Assembly (NCBI GenBank): GCA_944363915.1
Contig: CALVVR010000013.1
Location: forward strand, 1 to 39,565
Reading direction: 5' to 3'
From: an uncultured Bacilli bacterium
Lineage (GTDB): Bacteria; Bacillota_I; Bacilli_A; RF39; UBA660
DNA: 39,565 bases
Part shown: positions 24,336-32,666 of the stretch, piece by piece
Layout: every line of letters starts with the position of its first letter
How positions within the stretch are numbered: the stretch's first letter is position 1
Made by a program: the position numbers and the translations under genes
Notes under the pieces: generated by a model
The model's input: the letters and a program-made list of their open reading frames with translations, nothing else
Databases searched by the model: none
What the model was told of the DNA's origin: nothing

Positions 24336-26366
24336 TTGAAATTAGTCATTGTTGAGTCCCCAAGTAAAAGTAAAACAATAGAAAAATATTTAGGTAAAGA
24401 CTATGAAGTTTTATCTAGTAAAGGTCATATAAGAGATTTATCGACTAAAGGTAAATATGGATTGGGTGTTGATTTAGAAAATGATTTCAAACCTGATTAT
24501 GTTACGATAAAAGGTAAATCAAAATTAATTAATGATTTAAAAAAAGAAGTTAAAAAAGCTGACTTTGTCTATCTTGCTACCGATCCCGATAGGGAAGGAG
24601 AAGCCATTTCTTGGCATCTATTTGATACTTTAGGTTTAAAAGATAGTAATTATGAACGAATTGTTTTTAATGAAATAACTAAAAATGCAATTTTAAATTC
24701 TTTTAAACATGCTCGTAAGATTGATCAAAATTTAGTTAATAGCCAAGAAACAAGAAGAATATTAGATCGAATAATTGGTTTTCGATTAAGTAAATTAATG
24801 CAAGCTAAAACTGATGGTACTTCAGCTGGTAGAGTTCAAAGTGTGGCTTTAAAATTAATTGTCGATAAAGAAAGAGAAATTGAAAAGTTTGTTCCTGAAG
24901 AATATTGGACAATAACAGGTGTTTTTAAAGATTTTGAAGCAGAATTATTTAATTATAACAACAAAGAAATTACTATTAAAAATGAAGCTGAAGCTAACGA
25001 AATATTAGCTAAATTAAGTAAGTCATTTAAGATTGCTAGTGTCGATAAGAAAAATAAAAATAAAAAATCTAATCCACCTTTTATAACTAGTACTTTACAA
25101 AGACTAGCTTCTAGTAAGTTGGGATTTAATGCGAAAAAGACAATGTCTTTAGCGCAAAAGTTATATGAAGGAATCGAACTTAAAGATGAAACAGTCGGAT
25201 TAATTAGTTATATGCGTACTGATTCCGTTCGTTTATCCGATGAATTTATTAAATCAACTTATGGCTTTATTAAAGATAAATATGGTGAGGAATATATTGG
25301 TTATGTTAAGACTAATAAGAAAACTGAAAATGTTCAAGATGCTCATGAGGCAATTAGACCAACTAGTATCAATCGTACACCAGAAAGTGTGAAACCATAT
25401 TTAAGTAATGATGAATATAAATTATATAAAATGATTTATTACCGTGCTTTAGCTAGTTTAATGAAAGATGCGGAAACGACTAATACAACTGTTATTTTAG
25501 ATAATAATAATTATCAATTCAAAGCAACAGGTCAAGTTATTGTTTTTGATGGTTATTTAAAAGTATATAGTGAATATGAAGATACGAAAGAAAATATTTT
25601 ACCACCTTTTGATACTTATAATTCTAATGTGATAGTTGCTAACGATATAACTAAAGAACAACATTTCACGAAACCTCCTGCTCGTTATACGGAAGCTAAA
25701 TTAATTGAGGAAATGGAAAAATTAGGTATTGGAAGACCTAGTACTTATGCGACAACCATGGAAACATTAAAATTAAGAAAATATGTCGATGTTGTCGATA
25801 AGAAATTTATTCCTACTAAAATAGGTATTGAAATAACTGATAAATTACAAGAATGTTTTAGTCATTTAATCAATGTTGAGTATACCGCCAATATGGAAAA
25901 TGATTTAGACAAGATAGCTGAAGGTAAAGAAAATTGGGTTGAAACATTAAGAAACTTTTATAATGATTTCGAACCAGCTTTAAAAGAAGCTTTTGATAAA
26001 TTACCTAAAAAAGAAGCTGTTAAAACAGGAGAGGATTGTCCAAATTGTGGTAGTCCATTAGTGATTAGAAATGGTAAATATGGCGAGTTTACAGCATGTA
26101 GTAATTATCCAGCTTGTAAATATATAAAACAAGAGGAAAAAGAAGTTAAAGAAATTATTGATTGCCCTAATTGTGACGGAAAAATAGTCGAAAAAAGAAG
26201 TAAAAAGGGTAAAATATTTTATGGTTGTAACAACTATCCTAAATGTAAAACTGCTTATTGGGATATGCCGATAGCTGAAAAGTGTCCAAATTGTGGTAGT
26301 TTGTTAACGATTAAAGGTAAAAAAATAAAATGTAGTAGTTGTGATTATGTAAAAGAAGATTCTTAA
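24336..26366 (+). CDS. topA: DNA topoisomerase I
   Basis: A 676-residue type IA topoisomerase that relaxes negative supercoils. The Toprim domain begins LVIVESPSKSKTIEKYLG and has YLATDPDREGEAISWH. The catalytic Tyr is in LISYMRTDSVRLS (about residue 292). GRPSTYATTMETL follows. Three C-terminal four-Cys zinc modules are present (CPNCGSPL...CSNYPACKY, CPNCDGKI...CNNYPKCKT, CPNCGSLL...CSSCDY). The start is TTG 24336, 8 bases after GAGGAG (24322-24327); a GTG at 24327 overlaps that site. The terminator 26357-26385 follows, so it is monocistronic. Confidence 0.96.
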   Translation: MKLVIVESPSKSKTIEKYLGKDYEVLSSKGHIRDLSTKGKYGLGVDLENDFKPDYVTIKGKSKLINDLKKEVKKADFVYLATDPDREGEAISWHLFDTLGLKDSNYERIVFNEITKNAILNSFKHARKIDQNLVNSQETRRILDRIIGFRLSKLMQAKTDGTSAGRVQSVALKLIVDKEREIEKFVPEEYWTITGVFKDFEAELFNYNNKEITIKNEAEANEILAKLSKSFKIASVDKKNKNKKSNPPFITSTLQRLASSKLGFNAKKTMSLAQKLYEGIELKDETVGLISYMRTDSVRLSDEFIKSTYGFIKDKYGEEYIGYVKTNKKTENVQDAHEAIRPTSINRTPESVKPYLSNDEYKLYKMIYYRALASLMKDAETTNTTVILDNNNYQFKATGQVIVFDGYLKVYSEYEDTKENILPPFDTYNSNVIVANDITKEQHFTKPPARYTEAKLIEEMEKLGIGRPSTYATTMETLKLRKYVDVVDKKFIPTKIGIEITDKLQECFSHLINVEYTANMENDLDKIAEGKENWVETLRNFYNDFEPALKEAFDKLPKKEAVKTGEDCPNCGSPLVIRNGKYGEFTACSNYPACKYIKQEEKEVKEIIDCPNCDGKIVEKRSKKGKIFYGCNNYPKCKTAYWDMPIAEKCPNCGSLLTIKGKKIKCSSCDYVKEDS

Positions 26367-26385
26367 AACTTAAGAGTCTTTTTAT
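26357..26385 (+). terminator. terminator after topA
   Basis: GATTCTTAA / TTAAGAGTC around AAC with a T-run. The stem includes the last codons and stop of topA. Confidence 0.7.
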
Positions 26386-26429
26386 TTTAAATTAAATATG
26401 TTATAATAATTTTGAGGAAAGTGAGTAAA

Positions 26430-28565
26430 ATGAATCAAGATATAATTAAACAAACAAGTATTGAATTAAATATAAAACCTCATCAAGTTGAGGCTGTTTT
26501 AAAACTATTAAGTGAAGGAAATACTATTCCTTTTATTGCAAGATATCGTAAGGAAGCGACTGGTGCTTTAGATGAAGAACAAATTAGAAAAATTAATGAA
26601 TTATATGAATATCAAGTTAATTTATTAAAAAGAAAAGAAGATGTTATTAGACTAATTGATGAAAAAGGGTTATTAACTGAAGAATTAAAAAATCAAATTT
26701 TAAATGCTAGTAAATTAGTGGAAGTAGAAGATTTATATCGTCCATATAAAGAAAAGAAAAAAACTAAAGCAACTGATGCAATTAATAATGGATTAGAACC
26801 TTTAGCTAAAATAATTATGTCATTTCCAACTAAAGGTAGCATTAATGAGATTGCTAGTAAATATTTAAATGATAAAGTTAAAACAGTTGAAGATGCGAAA
26901 GAAGGGGCTAAATATATTATTGCTGAGTGGATAAGTGATAATGCGTCTTATCGTAAATGGATTAGAAATTATACTTATCGTAATGGAGTGATTATAACTA
27001 AAATAAAGAAAGATGCTAATGATGAAAATAAAACATATGAGATGTATTATGACTATCAAGAAAAAGTAAAAGAAATTAAACCGCATCGTGTTTTAGCTAT
27101 CAATCGAGCAGAAAATGAAAAGGTTATTAGTGTTAATATCGACATTGATAAAGATGAAATAATTAATCATATAAAAACTAAAATAATTAAAAATGATAAA
27201 TCATTTGTTTTAGATATTGTTATTGATGCGATTAATGATGCTTATAAAAGATTGATATCTCCTTCAATTGAAAGAGAAATAAGAAGTGAATTAACGGAAA
27301 AAGCAGAAGAAGTAGCGATCGATAATTTTGGTAAAAATTTAGAAAAATTATTATTACAACCACCGATGAAAGATAAGATGGTATTAGGTTTAGATCCAGC
27401 TTACAGAACCGGATGTAAATTAGCTGTTTTATCGCCAGTTGGCCAAAGTTTAGAGATAGCTGTTATCTATCCGCATGAACCAGTTAAAAAATACGATGAA
27501 GCTAAAAAGATTGTTTTAGATTTAATTGATAAATATAAAATCGATATTATCGCAATTGGTAATGGAACAGCGTCTCGTGAAAGTGAAGCTTTTATAGCTG
27601 ATGTCATTAAAGAATCTAATAGAAAAGTAGAATATATTATTGTTAGTGAAGCAGGCGCTAGTGTTTATTCAGCTAGTAAAATTGCTATTGAGGAATTTCC
27701 TGATTTGACCGTTGAAAAAAGAAGTGCGATTAGTATTGGTCGAAGATTACAAGATCCATTAGCTGAATTAGTTAAAATCGAACCAGAAAGTATAGGCGTT
27801 GGTTTATACCAACACGATGTTTCCAATAAAAAACTAACTGAAAGTCTAGACTTTGTCGTTAGTAGTGCTGTTAATAAAGTTGGAGTTAATGTCAACACAG
27901 CTAGTCCTTCTTTATTTAAATATGTATCAGGAATTACGAAAAAAAATATTGAAAAAATATTAGAGTATCGTAATAAGAATAGAATCAAAAATAGGGAAGA
28001 AATTAAAAAAATATTATCTGATAAAACGTATGAACAAGCAATTGGTTTTTTAAGAGTTGTCGATGGAACTAATCCTTTAGATGTAACAGGAATCCATCCG
28101 GAAAGCTATGATATTACTTTAAAATTACTTGCGATGTTAGATTTAAGTATTACTGATTTAGGTACTGATAAATTAATTGAAAAGTTAGATATTGATATTA
28201 ATGATTATAGTAAAAAATTAAATACCGATATTTATACTTTACAAGATATCATTGAATGTTTGAAAAAACCTAATCGTGATCCACGTGATGAGATGCCTAA
28301 ACCAATTTTAAGAAGTGATATATTACATATTGAAGATTTACAAGTGGGCATGAAATTACAAGGAACTGTTCGTAATGTCGTCGATTTTGGTGTATTTATC
28401 GATATTGGTCTTAAAAATGACGGCTTAGCGCATATTTCTAAATTAACTAATAAATATATTAAACATCCAATGGAAGTAGTTAATGTTGGTGATATTGTCG
28501 ATTGCTATGTCGATGGAATTAATTTAGAAAAAAATAAAGTTTCATTATCATTATTAGAAAGGTGA
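26430..28565 (+). CDS. tex: Tex family RNA-binding transcription accessory protein
   Basis: A 711-residue protein with the full Tex order: an N-terminal helical region (TIPFIARYRKEATGALDEEQ), a YqgF/RNase-H-like domain (MVLGLDPAYRTGCKLAVL, AIGNGTASRESE), helix-hairpin-helix modules (VGVNVNTASPSLFKYVSGI, FLRVVDGTNPLD) and a C-terminal S1 domain (MKLQGTVRNVVDFGVFIDIG). It binds RNA and acts in transcription or RNA surveillance. The ATG at 26430 is preferred to TTG 26412, because GAGGAAAGTGAG lies before it. It overlaps the ribosome site of the downstream lipoprotein gene. Confidence 0.94.
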   Translation: MNQDIIKQTSIELNIKPHQVEAVLKLLSEGNTIPFIARYRKEATGALDEEQIRKINELYEYQVNLLKRKEDVIRLIDEKGLLTEELKNQILNASKLVEVEDLYRPYKEKKKTKATDAINNGLEPLAKIIMSFPTKGSINEIASKYLNDKVKTVEDAKEGAKYIIAEWISDNASYRKWIRNYTYRNGVIITKIKKDANDENKTYEMYYDYQEKVKEIKPHRVLAINRAENEKVISVNIDIDKDEIINHIKTKIIKNDKSFVLDIVIDAINDAYKRLISPSIEREIRSELTEKAEEVAIDNFGKNLEKLLLQPPMKDKMVLGLDPAYRTGCKLAVLSPVGQSLEIAVIYPHEPVKKYDEAKKIVLDLIDKYKIDIIAIGNGTASRESEAFIADVIKESNRKVEYIIVSEAGASVYSASKIAIEEFPDLTVEKRSAISIGRRLQDPLAELVKIEPESIGVGLYQHDVSNKKLTESLDFVVSSAVNKVGVNVNTASPSLFKYVSGITKKNIEKILEYRNKNRIKNREEIKKILSDKTYEQAIGFLRVVDGTNPLDVTGIHPESYDITLKLLAMLDLSITDLGTDKLIEKLDIDINDYSKKLNTDIYTLQDIIECLKKPNRDPRDEMPKPILRSDILHIEDLQVGMKLQGTVRNVVDFGVFIDIGLKNDGLAHISKLTNKYIKHPMEVVNVGDIVDCYVDGINLEKNKVSLSLLER

Positions 28566-28570
28566 TTAAT

Positions 28571-28978
28571 GTGAAAAAAATAGTTATTTTATTGTTATGC
28601 TTTATGTTAACCGGTTGTTTTGAAAACAGTGGCTATTTAGTTAAAACTTGTACTAAAGAAGAAAAATCAGATACATTTACAGGTATTACAACTTATACTT
28701 TTGGGTTTAAAAGTGATGTTATCGATGATTTAAAAATAACATATGATTATCAAGATAGTAATAGTGATACCATTGAAGCTTTAAAATTATCTTTAACTAC
28801 CCAAAATAATTATTTAAATTTAAGTGAAGAAGTTTTAGTTGATAATGCTAATCAATATAAAATAACTTATCAATTACCCCTTGAACCTAGTGATGAAGTT
28901 GATGAAAAATTTGTTATTAGAACAAGTCGCACTGATTTAGTTAATAAGTTAAAAGAGGAAGGATTTACTTGTGAGTGA
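28571..28978 (+). CDS. lipoprotein, unknown function
   Basis: A 135-residue protein with a signal peptide (KKIVILLLCFMLTGC; lipobox LTGC, Cys about 16) and a beta-rich mature part that repeats Thr/Asp-rich strands (TYTFGFKSDVIDDLKITYDY). The start is GTG 28571 after AAAGGTGAT; the in-frame GTG 28562 lies inside that site. It overlaps tex only by the ribosome site and overlaps the next lipoprotein gene, so tex and two lipoproteins form one operon. The layout recalls DUF1307-type lipoproteins, not assigned firmly. Confidence 0.75.
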   Translation: MKKIVILLLCFMLTGCFENSGYLVKTCTKEEKSDTFTGITTYTFGFKSDVIDDLKITYDYQDSNSDTIEALKLSLTTQNNYLNLSEEVLVDNANQYKITYQLPLEPSDEVDEKFVIRTSRTDLVNKLKEEGFTCE

Positions 28979-28982
28979 TTAT

Positions 28983-29525
28983 ATGAAAAAGATATTGTTA
29001 TTATTTAGTTTAGTATTATTAGTTGGTTGCTTTAACAGTAATGATATAAAAAAATTTAAAAAAGAATATGAAGCTTTAAATGATGGCCCAATTCCCGTAA
29101 ATATTAATCTTGAATATCAAGTAACTTATGTTGATTCTGATGAGGCAGCTGATTTCTTAAATAATGATATAGGAATTATTTTGTTTGGTAATCCGGAAGA
29201 TTTACAAACAAGATCGGTTGTTGAAACTCTTTTTAAGGTGGCTTTCGATAATGATTTAACTTTAAAATATTATAATCCAAGCACTTATGAAGATAATGGT
29301 ATTGATGAGTTTGCTGAGATAGTAGGGGCGTTAAGTGCTTTCTTACCAACTAACGATGATGGCGAAAAACTACTGCGAACCCCTGATGTTTATTTTGTTA
29401 AAGATGGCGAAATACTCGGTAACTTTTATGGTAGCATTGATGAATTTGACGATGAAGAATTAACTGATGAACAAAAAGAAGAATTATATGATCACTACAA
29501 TCAATTAGCTAAATTAATAAAATAA
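28983..29525 (+). CDS. thioredoxin-fold-like lipoprotein lacking the CxxC motif
   Basis: A 180-residue protein with a lipoprotein signal (MKKILLLFSLVLLVGC). The mature part reads like a thioredoxin fold: 'GIILFGNPEDLQTRSVVETL' where 'FGxPxCPxC' would stand in bacteriocin-accessory or PedC-like thioredoxins, then 'LKYYNPSTY', then 'LLRTPDVYFVKDGEILGNFYG', equivalent to the cis-Pro strand and Gly turn. Both catalytic Cys are replaced (Glu/Asp/Leu/Gln), so it cannot be an ordinary oxidoreductase. ATG 28983 begins the signal peptide; GTG 28971 is an alternative start. It ends before a terminator. Confidence 0.7.
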   Translation: MKKILLLFSLVLLVGCFNSNDIKKFKKEYEALNDGPIPVNINLEYQVTYVDSDEAADFLNNDIGIILFGNPEDLQTRSVVETLFKVAFDNDLTLKYYNPSTYEDNGIDEFAEIVGALSAFLPTNDDGEKLLRTPDVYFVKDGEILGNFYGSIDEFDDEELTDEQKEELYDHYNQLAKLIK

Positions 29526-29551
29526 CACTAACTAACTCGTTAGTGTTTTTA
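29526..29551 (+). terminator. terminator after the tex-lipoprotein operon
   Basis: ACACTAAC / GTTAGTGT around TAACTC, followed by a T-run. Confidence 0.8.
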
Positions 29552-29590
29552 ATTTGTTCAAAATAGTGTATAATTTAAACAGGTGATTGT

Positions 29591-30259
29591 ATGAAAATAC
29601 TAATTGTTGAAGATGATAGTACTATAAGAAGTGGTTTAAAATATTGCCTAGAATATGAAGGCTATGAAGTAGTTGAAGCTTCTTGTGGTAAAGAGTGTTT
29701 AGAAAAATTAAATAATATTGCTTTAATATTGTTAGATGTTAATTTACCAGATATCAATGGTTTTGAATTGTTTAAAAAAATAAAAAACATTAAAAATATT
29801 CCAATTATTTTTTTAACGGCTAATGATTTAGAGCCTTCAATTGTAATGGGACTAGATATGGGAGCTGATGATTATGTTACTAAACCTTTTAAAACAAGAG
29901 AATTAATTTCCAGAATTAAAAATATTTTAAGAAGAAATAATCATCATGAAGTAATTAATATTAAAAATATAATAATCGATTTAAAACAAGCTAAAGTATT
30001 TAAAAATGGCGTTGATGTTAATTTAACCGCTTTAGAATATAAAATATTATTAGCTTTAGCTTTAAATCCTAATCAAGTTTTTACAAGAGAAAAATTATTA
30101 GCTGATATTTGGGATGTCAATGAAGAATATGTCTATGACAATACCTTAACTGTCTACATCAAAAGAATAAGAGAAAAAATTGAAGATGATATAACTGATC
30201 CTAAAATTATTAAAACAGTAAGAGGAATTGGTTATAAAATAGGTGATGATGATGATTAA
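29591..30259 (+). CDS. OmpR/PhoB-type response regulator
   Basis: A 222-residue protein. The receiver domain (1-115) has acidic pocket Asp8/Asp9, phospho-acceptor Asp49 (LILLDVNLP), Thr76 and Lys98 (TKPF). The winged-helix DNA-binding domain (about 125-220) has LTALEYKILLALALNPNQVF and TVRGIGYKIGDD. It should be phosphorylated by the kinase that overlaps its 3' end. The likely target is the ABC transporter operon downstream (31986). A TATAAT (29570-29575) lies just upstream of the start. Confidence 0.93.
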   Translation: MKILIVEDDSTIRSGLKYCLEYEGYEVVEASCGKECLEKLNNIALILLDVNLPDINGFELFKKIKNIKNIPIIFLTANDLEPSIVMGLDMGADDYVTKPFKTRELISRIKNILRRNNHHEVINIKNIIIDLKQAKVFKNGVDVNLTALEYKILLALALNPNQVFTREKLLADIWDVNEEYVYDNTLTVYIKRIREKIEDDITDPKIIKTVRGIGYKIGDDDD

Positions 30260-31436
30260 AAATAAAGAAATTAAACAATTAATTTTAGTAGAAATAATAT
30301 TTTTAATTATTATAATTATCTTTAGTATTTTTATTTCTAATATTATTAATAATAATTATAAACAAGAAATAATCAATAATAATAGTTATATTGTTGGTAG
30401 CTTAATTGCAAAACATCCGGAATTAGAAGATGATATTATAGCGAGTATTGTTTTAAAAGAAAATTATGAGTTAGGTAATAGTATTTTAGATAAATATCAG
30501 TTAAATAATGTCGATTATGTTGATTACAACAATAATTATTTAATTTTAATACTAGCTATTGTTATTTATTTAGGTTTATTAATCATTAATTTTATCTTTA
30601 TTTATAACACTTATCGAAAAATAAAGAAAATAGATCAATACATGGATAATATTTTAAACGGTGATTATTCACTTGATATTAAGGAATATTGCGAAGGTGA
30701 CATCAGTAATTTAAAAAACGATGTTTATAAAATGACCGTTAAATTAAAAGAACAAAGTGAACTATTAACTAAAGATAAAAAATATTTAGAAGAAACTCTA
30801 GAAGATATATCCCATCAAATCAAAACTCCTTTAACTAGTATGTATATGATTAATGATATTTTAAGTAATGAAAAGAATGAGAAAATAAGAAAAGAATTTT
30901 TAATTAAAAATAAAAATCAAATCGAAAGAATTGAATGGTTAGTAATTAGTTTACTTAAAATGTCGAAACTCGATAGCGGCACAGTTAAACTAAAAAAAGA
31001 AAAGATTAAAGTTAAAGATTTAATTAATAAAGCAATCGAACCAATTAAAGTATCTTTAGATTTAAAGTCGATTGATTTAGATTTGAATTTATCTAATGAT
31101 ACTATTTTAGTTGATATTAATTGGACTAAAGAAGCTATATTAAATATTATTAAAAATGCTTATGAACATACTAAAGACAAAATTATTATTACTTCTAAAA
31201 GTAATCCTCTTTACTTAGAAATAAAAATAACGGATAATGGTAAAGGGATAGTTAAAAAAGATTTAAAACACATTTTTGAAAGGTTTTATAAAGGTAGTGA
31301 TAATAAAGATAGTATTGGAATTGGTCTTAATATGTCCAAAAAAATTATCAATCTAGAACAGGGAATAATCGAAGTTGAAACAAAAGAAAATGTCGGTAGT
31401 ACTTTTATAATCAAATTATATAAAAATAATATATAA
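30249..31436 (+). CDS. sensor histidine kinase
   Basis: A protein of about 395 residues. Membrane helices lie at about 10-32 and 98-119 (numbering from 30249), flanking an extracytoplasmic loop of about 60 residues. A HAMP-like linker and the DHp box EDISHQIKTPLTSM (phospho-His about 189) follow, then an ATPase domain with IIKNAYEHT, ITDNGKGI, FERFYKG and GIGLNMSKKI. ATGs at 30246, 30249 and 30252 are possible; AGGTGATG precedes them. The gene overlaps the response regulator, so the pair is translationally coupled. The signal is unknown; the FtsX-type exporter nearby suggests cell-envelope or peptide stress. Confidence 0.93.
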   Translation: MMIKNKEIKQLILVEIIFLIIIIIFSIFISNIINNNYKQEIINNNSYIVGSLIAKHPELEDDIIASIVLKENYELGNSILDKYQLNNVDYVDYNNNYLILILAIVIYLGLLIINFIFIYNTYRKIKKIDQYMDNILNGDYSLDIKEYCEGDISNLKNDVYKMTVKLKEQSELLTKDKKYLEETLEDISHQIKTPLTSMYMINDILSNEKNEKIRKEFLIKNKNQIERIEWLVISLLKMSKLDSGTVKLKKEKIKVKDLINKAIEPIKVSLDLKSIDLDLNLSNDTILVDINWTKEAILNIIKNAYEHTKDKIIITSKSNPLYLEIKITDNGKGIVKKDLKHIFERFYKGSDNKDSIGIGLNMSKKIINLEQGIIEVETKENVGSTFIIKLYKNNI

Positions 31437-31476
31437 GTAATGAAACACAGTTTTACAAATTGATTTAGTATTTTCA

Positions 31477-31505
31477 TTGCTAAAAATATTTACGAATGTT
31501 ATAAT
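31477..31505 (+). promoter_or_regulatory. promoter, plus strand, upstream of small-RNA locus
   Basis: TTGCTA (31477-31482), 17 bases, TATAAT (31500-31505). No gene of size follows. It probably feeds the RNA region 31578-31697 as a second promoter. Confidence 0.55.
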
Positions 31506-31542
31506 AAATATAGATAAAATAATTAATATGAATAAACGGTAG

Positions 31543-31571
31543 TTGACAGATAAATTAATTTATAGTAAAAT
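31543..31571 (+). promoter_or_regulatory. promoter of plus-strand small RNA
   Basis: TTGACA (31543-31548), exactly 17 bases, TAAAAT (31566-31571), one of the best promoters in the window, with no gene downstream on this strand before a terminator. Confidence 0.75.
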
Positions 31572-31577
31572 GTATGT

Positions 31578-31697
31578 AGATGAGGAAATCTCATATAATA
31601 AAAAGAGATACATTTAATATTCGTGTGTTAGATGTTCTCTCTATAGGTTTTTATAAAGAAAACACCGTCTCAAAAGTTGAGTTGGTGTTTTCTTTTA
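31578..31697 (+). ncRNA. putative small RNA (antitoxin-like)
   Basis: A predicted transcript of about 120 bases between promoter 31543-31571 and terminator 31658-31697, with no ribosome site and no convincing ORF. It contains a local hairpin ATGAG/CTCAT (about 31580-31594) and two 8-base words, AAAAGAGA (31601-31608) and TCTCTATA (31638-31645). The same words occur in the same order at 31820-31827 and 31853-31860, in the 5' part of the opposing transcript. The two RNAs would be complementary at these words and at the shared terminator, as in par/fst-type loci. Confidence 0.5.
31658..31697. terminator. strong bidirectional terminator shared by convergent RNAs
   Basis: GAAAACACC / GGTGTTTTC plus an inner CTCAA / TTGAG stem, interrupted by a 2x2 mismatch. 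TTTT follows on the plus strand, and TTTATAAAAA follows on the minus strand. Confidence 0.85.
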
Positions 31698-31700
31698 AGG

Positions 31701-31766
31701 CTAGTCTTTTTTAAGGACTAGAATTGTATAAAATACAATAGTTACAAAAATAACTACTAATTCCAT
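31701..31766 (-). CDS. small hydrophobic peptide, candidate type I toxin
   Basis: A 21-residue peptide, MELVVIFVTIVFYTILVLKKD: one membrane helix with a Lys-Lys-Asp end, the usual form of Fst/TxpA-type toxins. AGAAAGG lies 10 bases before the ATG. The ATG sits in a 7-bp palindrome (AATTCCA/TGGAATT). A strong ribosome site (GGGGGTGGG, 31805-31813) instead serves an overlapping frame from ATG 31800 (29 residues, 31711-31800). If one A of the AGAGAAAGG run were absent, the two frames would fuse into a 32-residue peptide MINNFREGLIPMELVV... So the toxin may be frameshifted, or the peptide may be made by coupling. Confidence 0.45.
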   Translation of the reverse strand: MELVVIFVTIVFYTILVLKKD

Positions 31767-31863
31767 TGGAATTAAACCTTTCTCTAAAATTATTAATCAT
31801 AAATCCCACCCCCTTTTTTAAAAGAGAGTAAAACACCTAACTATTAAATATATCTCTATATTA

Positions 31864-31892
31864 ATTATAAGTTAATTGTAGGCTAAAGTCAA
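31864..31892 (-). promoter_or_regulatory. promoter of the minus-strand peptide mRNA
   Basis: On the minus strand, TTGACT (31887-31892), 17 bases, TATAAT (31864-31869). The transcript would start near 31857 and run to the shared terminator at 31658. Confidence 0.7.
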
Positions 31893-31910
31893 CTACAGAT
31901 TAATATATTA

Positions 31911-31936
31911 TGACTAATTTGTCACTAAAATAGTCA
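31911..31936. promoter_or_regulatory. inverted repeat upstream of ABC operon (possible regulator site)
   Basis: TGACTA ... TAGTCA (6-bp arms) flanks TTTGTCACTAAAA, upstream of TATAAT (31959-31964) and the ABC ATPase start. It could bind the nearby response regulator. Tentative. Confidence 0.3.
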
Positions 31937-31985
31937 TTTGATTGTAATAATTGTTTAATATAATTATTTTGGAAGGAGAAAAAGT

Positions 31986-32666
31986 ATGGAAATTTTAAGA
32001 GTTGAAAATTTGTGCAAAAATTATGGCAAAGGTGAAACTTTAGTAAAAGCATTAGACAATGTTAGTTTTACCGCTGAAAAAGGTGAGTTTATTGCTATCG
32101 TTGGTAGTAGTGGTAGTGGTAAATCAACTTTACTACACATTTTAGGTGGTGTTGATCGTCCGACTAGTGGTAAAGTTTATGTCGATGGAGTTGATGTTTA
32201 TAAATTAAATGAAAACAATTTGGCTATTTTCCGTCGTCGTCAAGTTGGTTTGATTTATCAGTTTTATAACTTAATTCCTATTTTAAATGTCAAAGAAAAT
32301 ATTACTTTACCAATTTTATTAGATAATAAAAAACCAGATGAAAAATATTTAGATGAATTAATTGAAACTTTAGGCTTAACTAATCGCGTTAGTCATTTAC
32401 CTAACGAATTGTCAGGGGGACAACAACAAAGAGTAAGTATTGGTAGAGCATTGATGAATCGTCCAGCTTTACTTTTAGCTGATGAACCAACTGGTAATTT
32501 GGATAGTAAAGCTAGTCGTGAGATAGTTGAACTATTAAAATTATCTAATCAAAAATACAAACAAACAATTATTATGATTACCCACGATCATAATTTAGCT
32601 TTAAATGCTGATCGAATTATTACTTTAGAAGACGGTAAAATAATTTCTGACGAAAAGGTCAAATAG
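31986..32666 (+). CDS. ABC transporter ATP-binding protein (LolD/MacB-type)
   Basis: A 226-residue ATPase with Walker A GSSGSGKST, Q-loop GLIYQFYNLIP, signature LSGGQQQRVSIGRAL, Walker B LLLADEPTGNLDS and His-switch MITHDHN. It belongs to the family pairing with FtsX-type permeases (LolD, MacB, BceA, VexA), which drive mechanotransmission or export of peptides and lipids. GGAAGGAG precedes the ATG. The permease begins on the base after its stop, so they form one operon. The two-component genes upstream suggest a Bce-like detoxification or signalling module. Confidence 0.94.
   Translation: MEILRVENLCKNYGKGETLVKALDNVSFTAEKGEFIAIVGSSGSGKSTLLHILGGVDRPTSGKVYVDGVDVYKLNENNLAIFRRRQVGLIYQFYNLIPILNVKENITLPILLDNKKPDEKYLDELIETLGLTNRVSHLPNELSGGQQQRVSIGRALMNRPALLLADEPTGNLDSKASREIVELLKLSNQKYKQTIIMITHDHNLALNADRIITLEDGKIISDEKVK

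Noticed and set aside
27665..27988. 107-residue minus-strand frame inside tex
   Set aside because: Antisense of the conserved helix-hairpin-helix region; no independent signals.
31286..31477. 63-residue minus-strand frame at the end of the histidine kinase gene
   Set aside because: Mostly antisense of the conserved kinase G-box region with no ribosome site.
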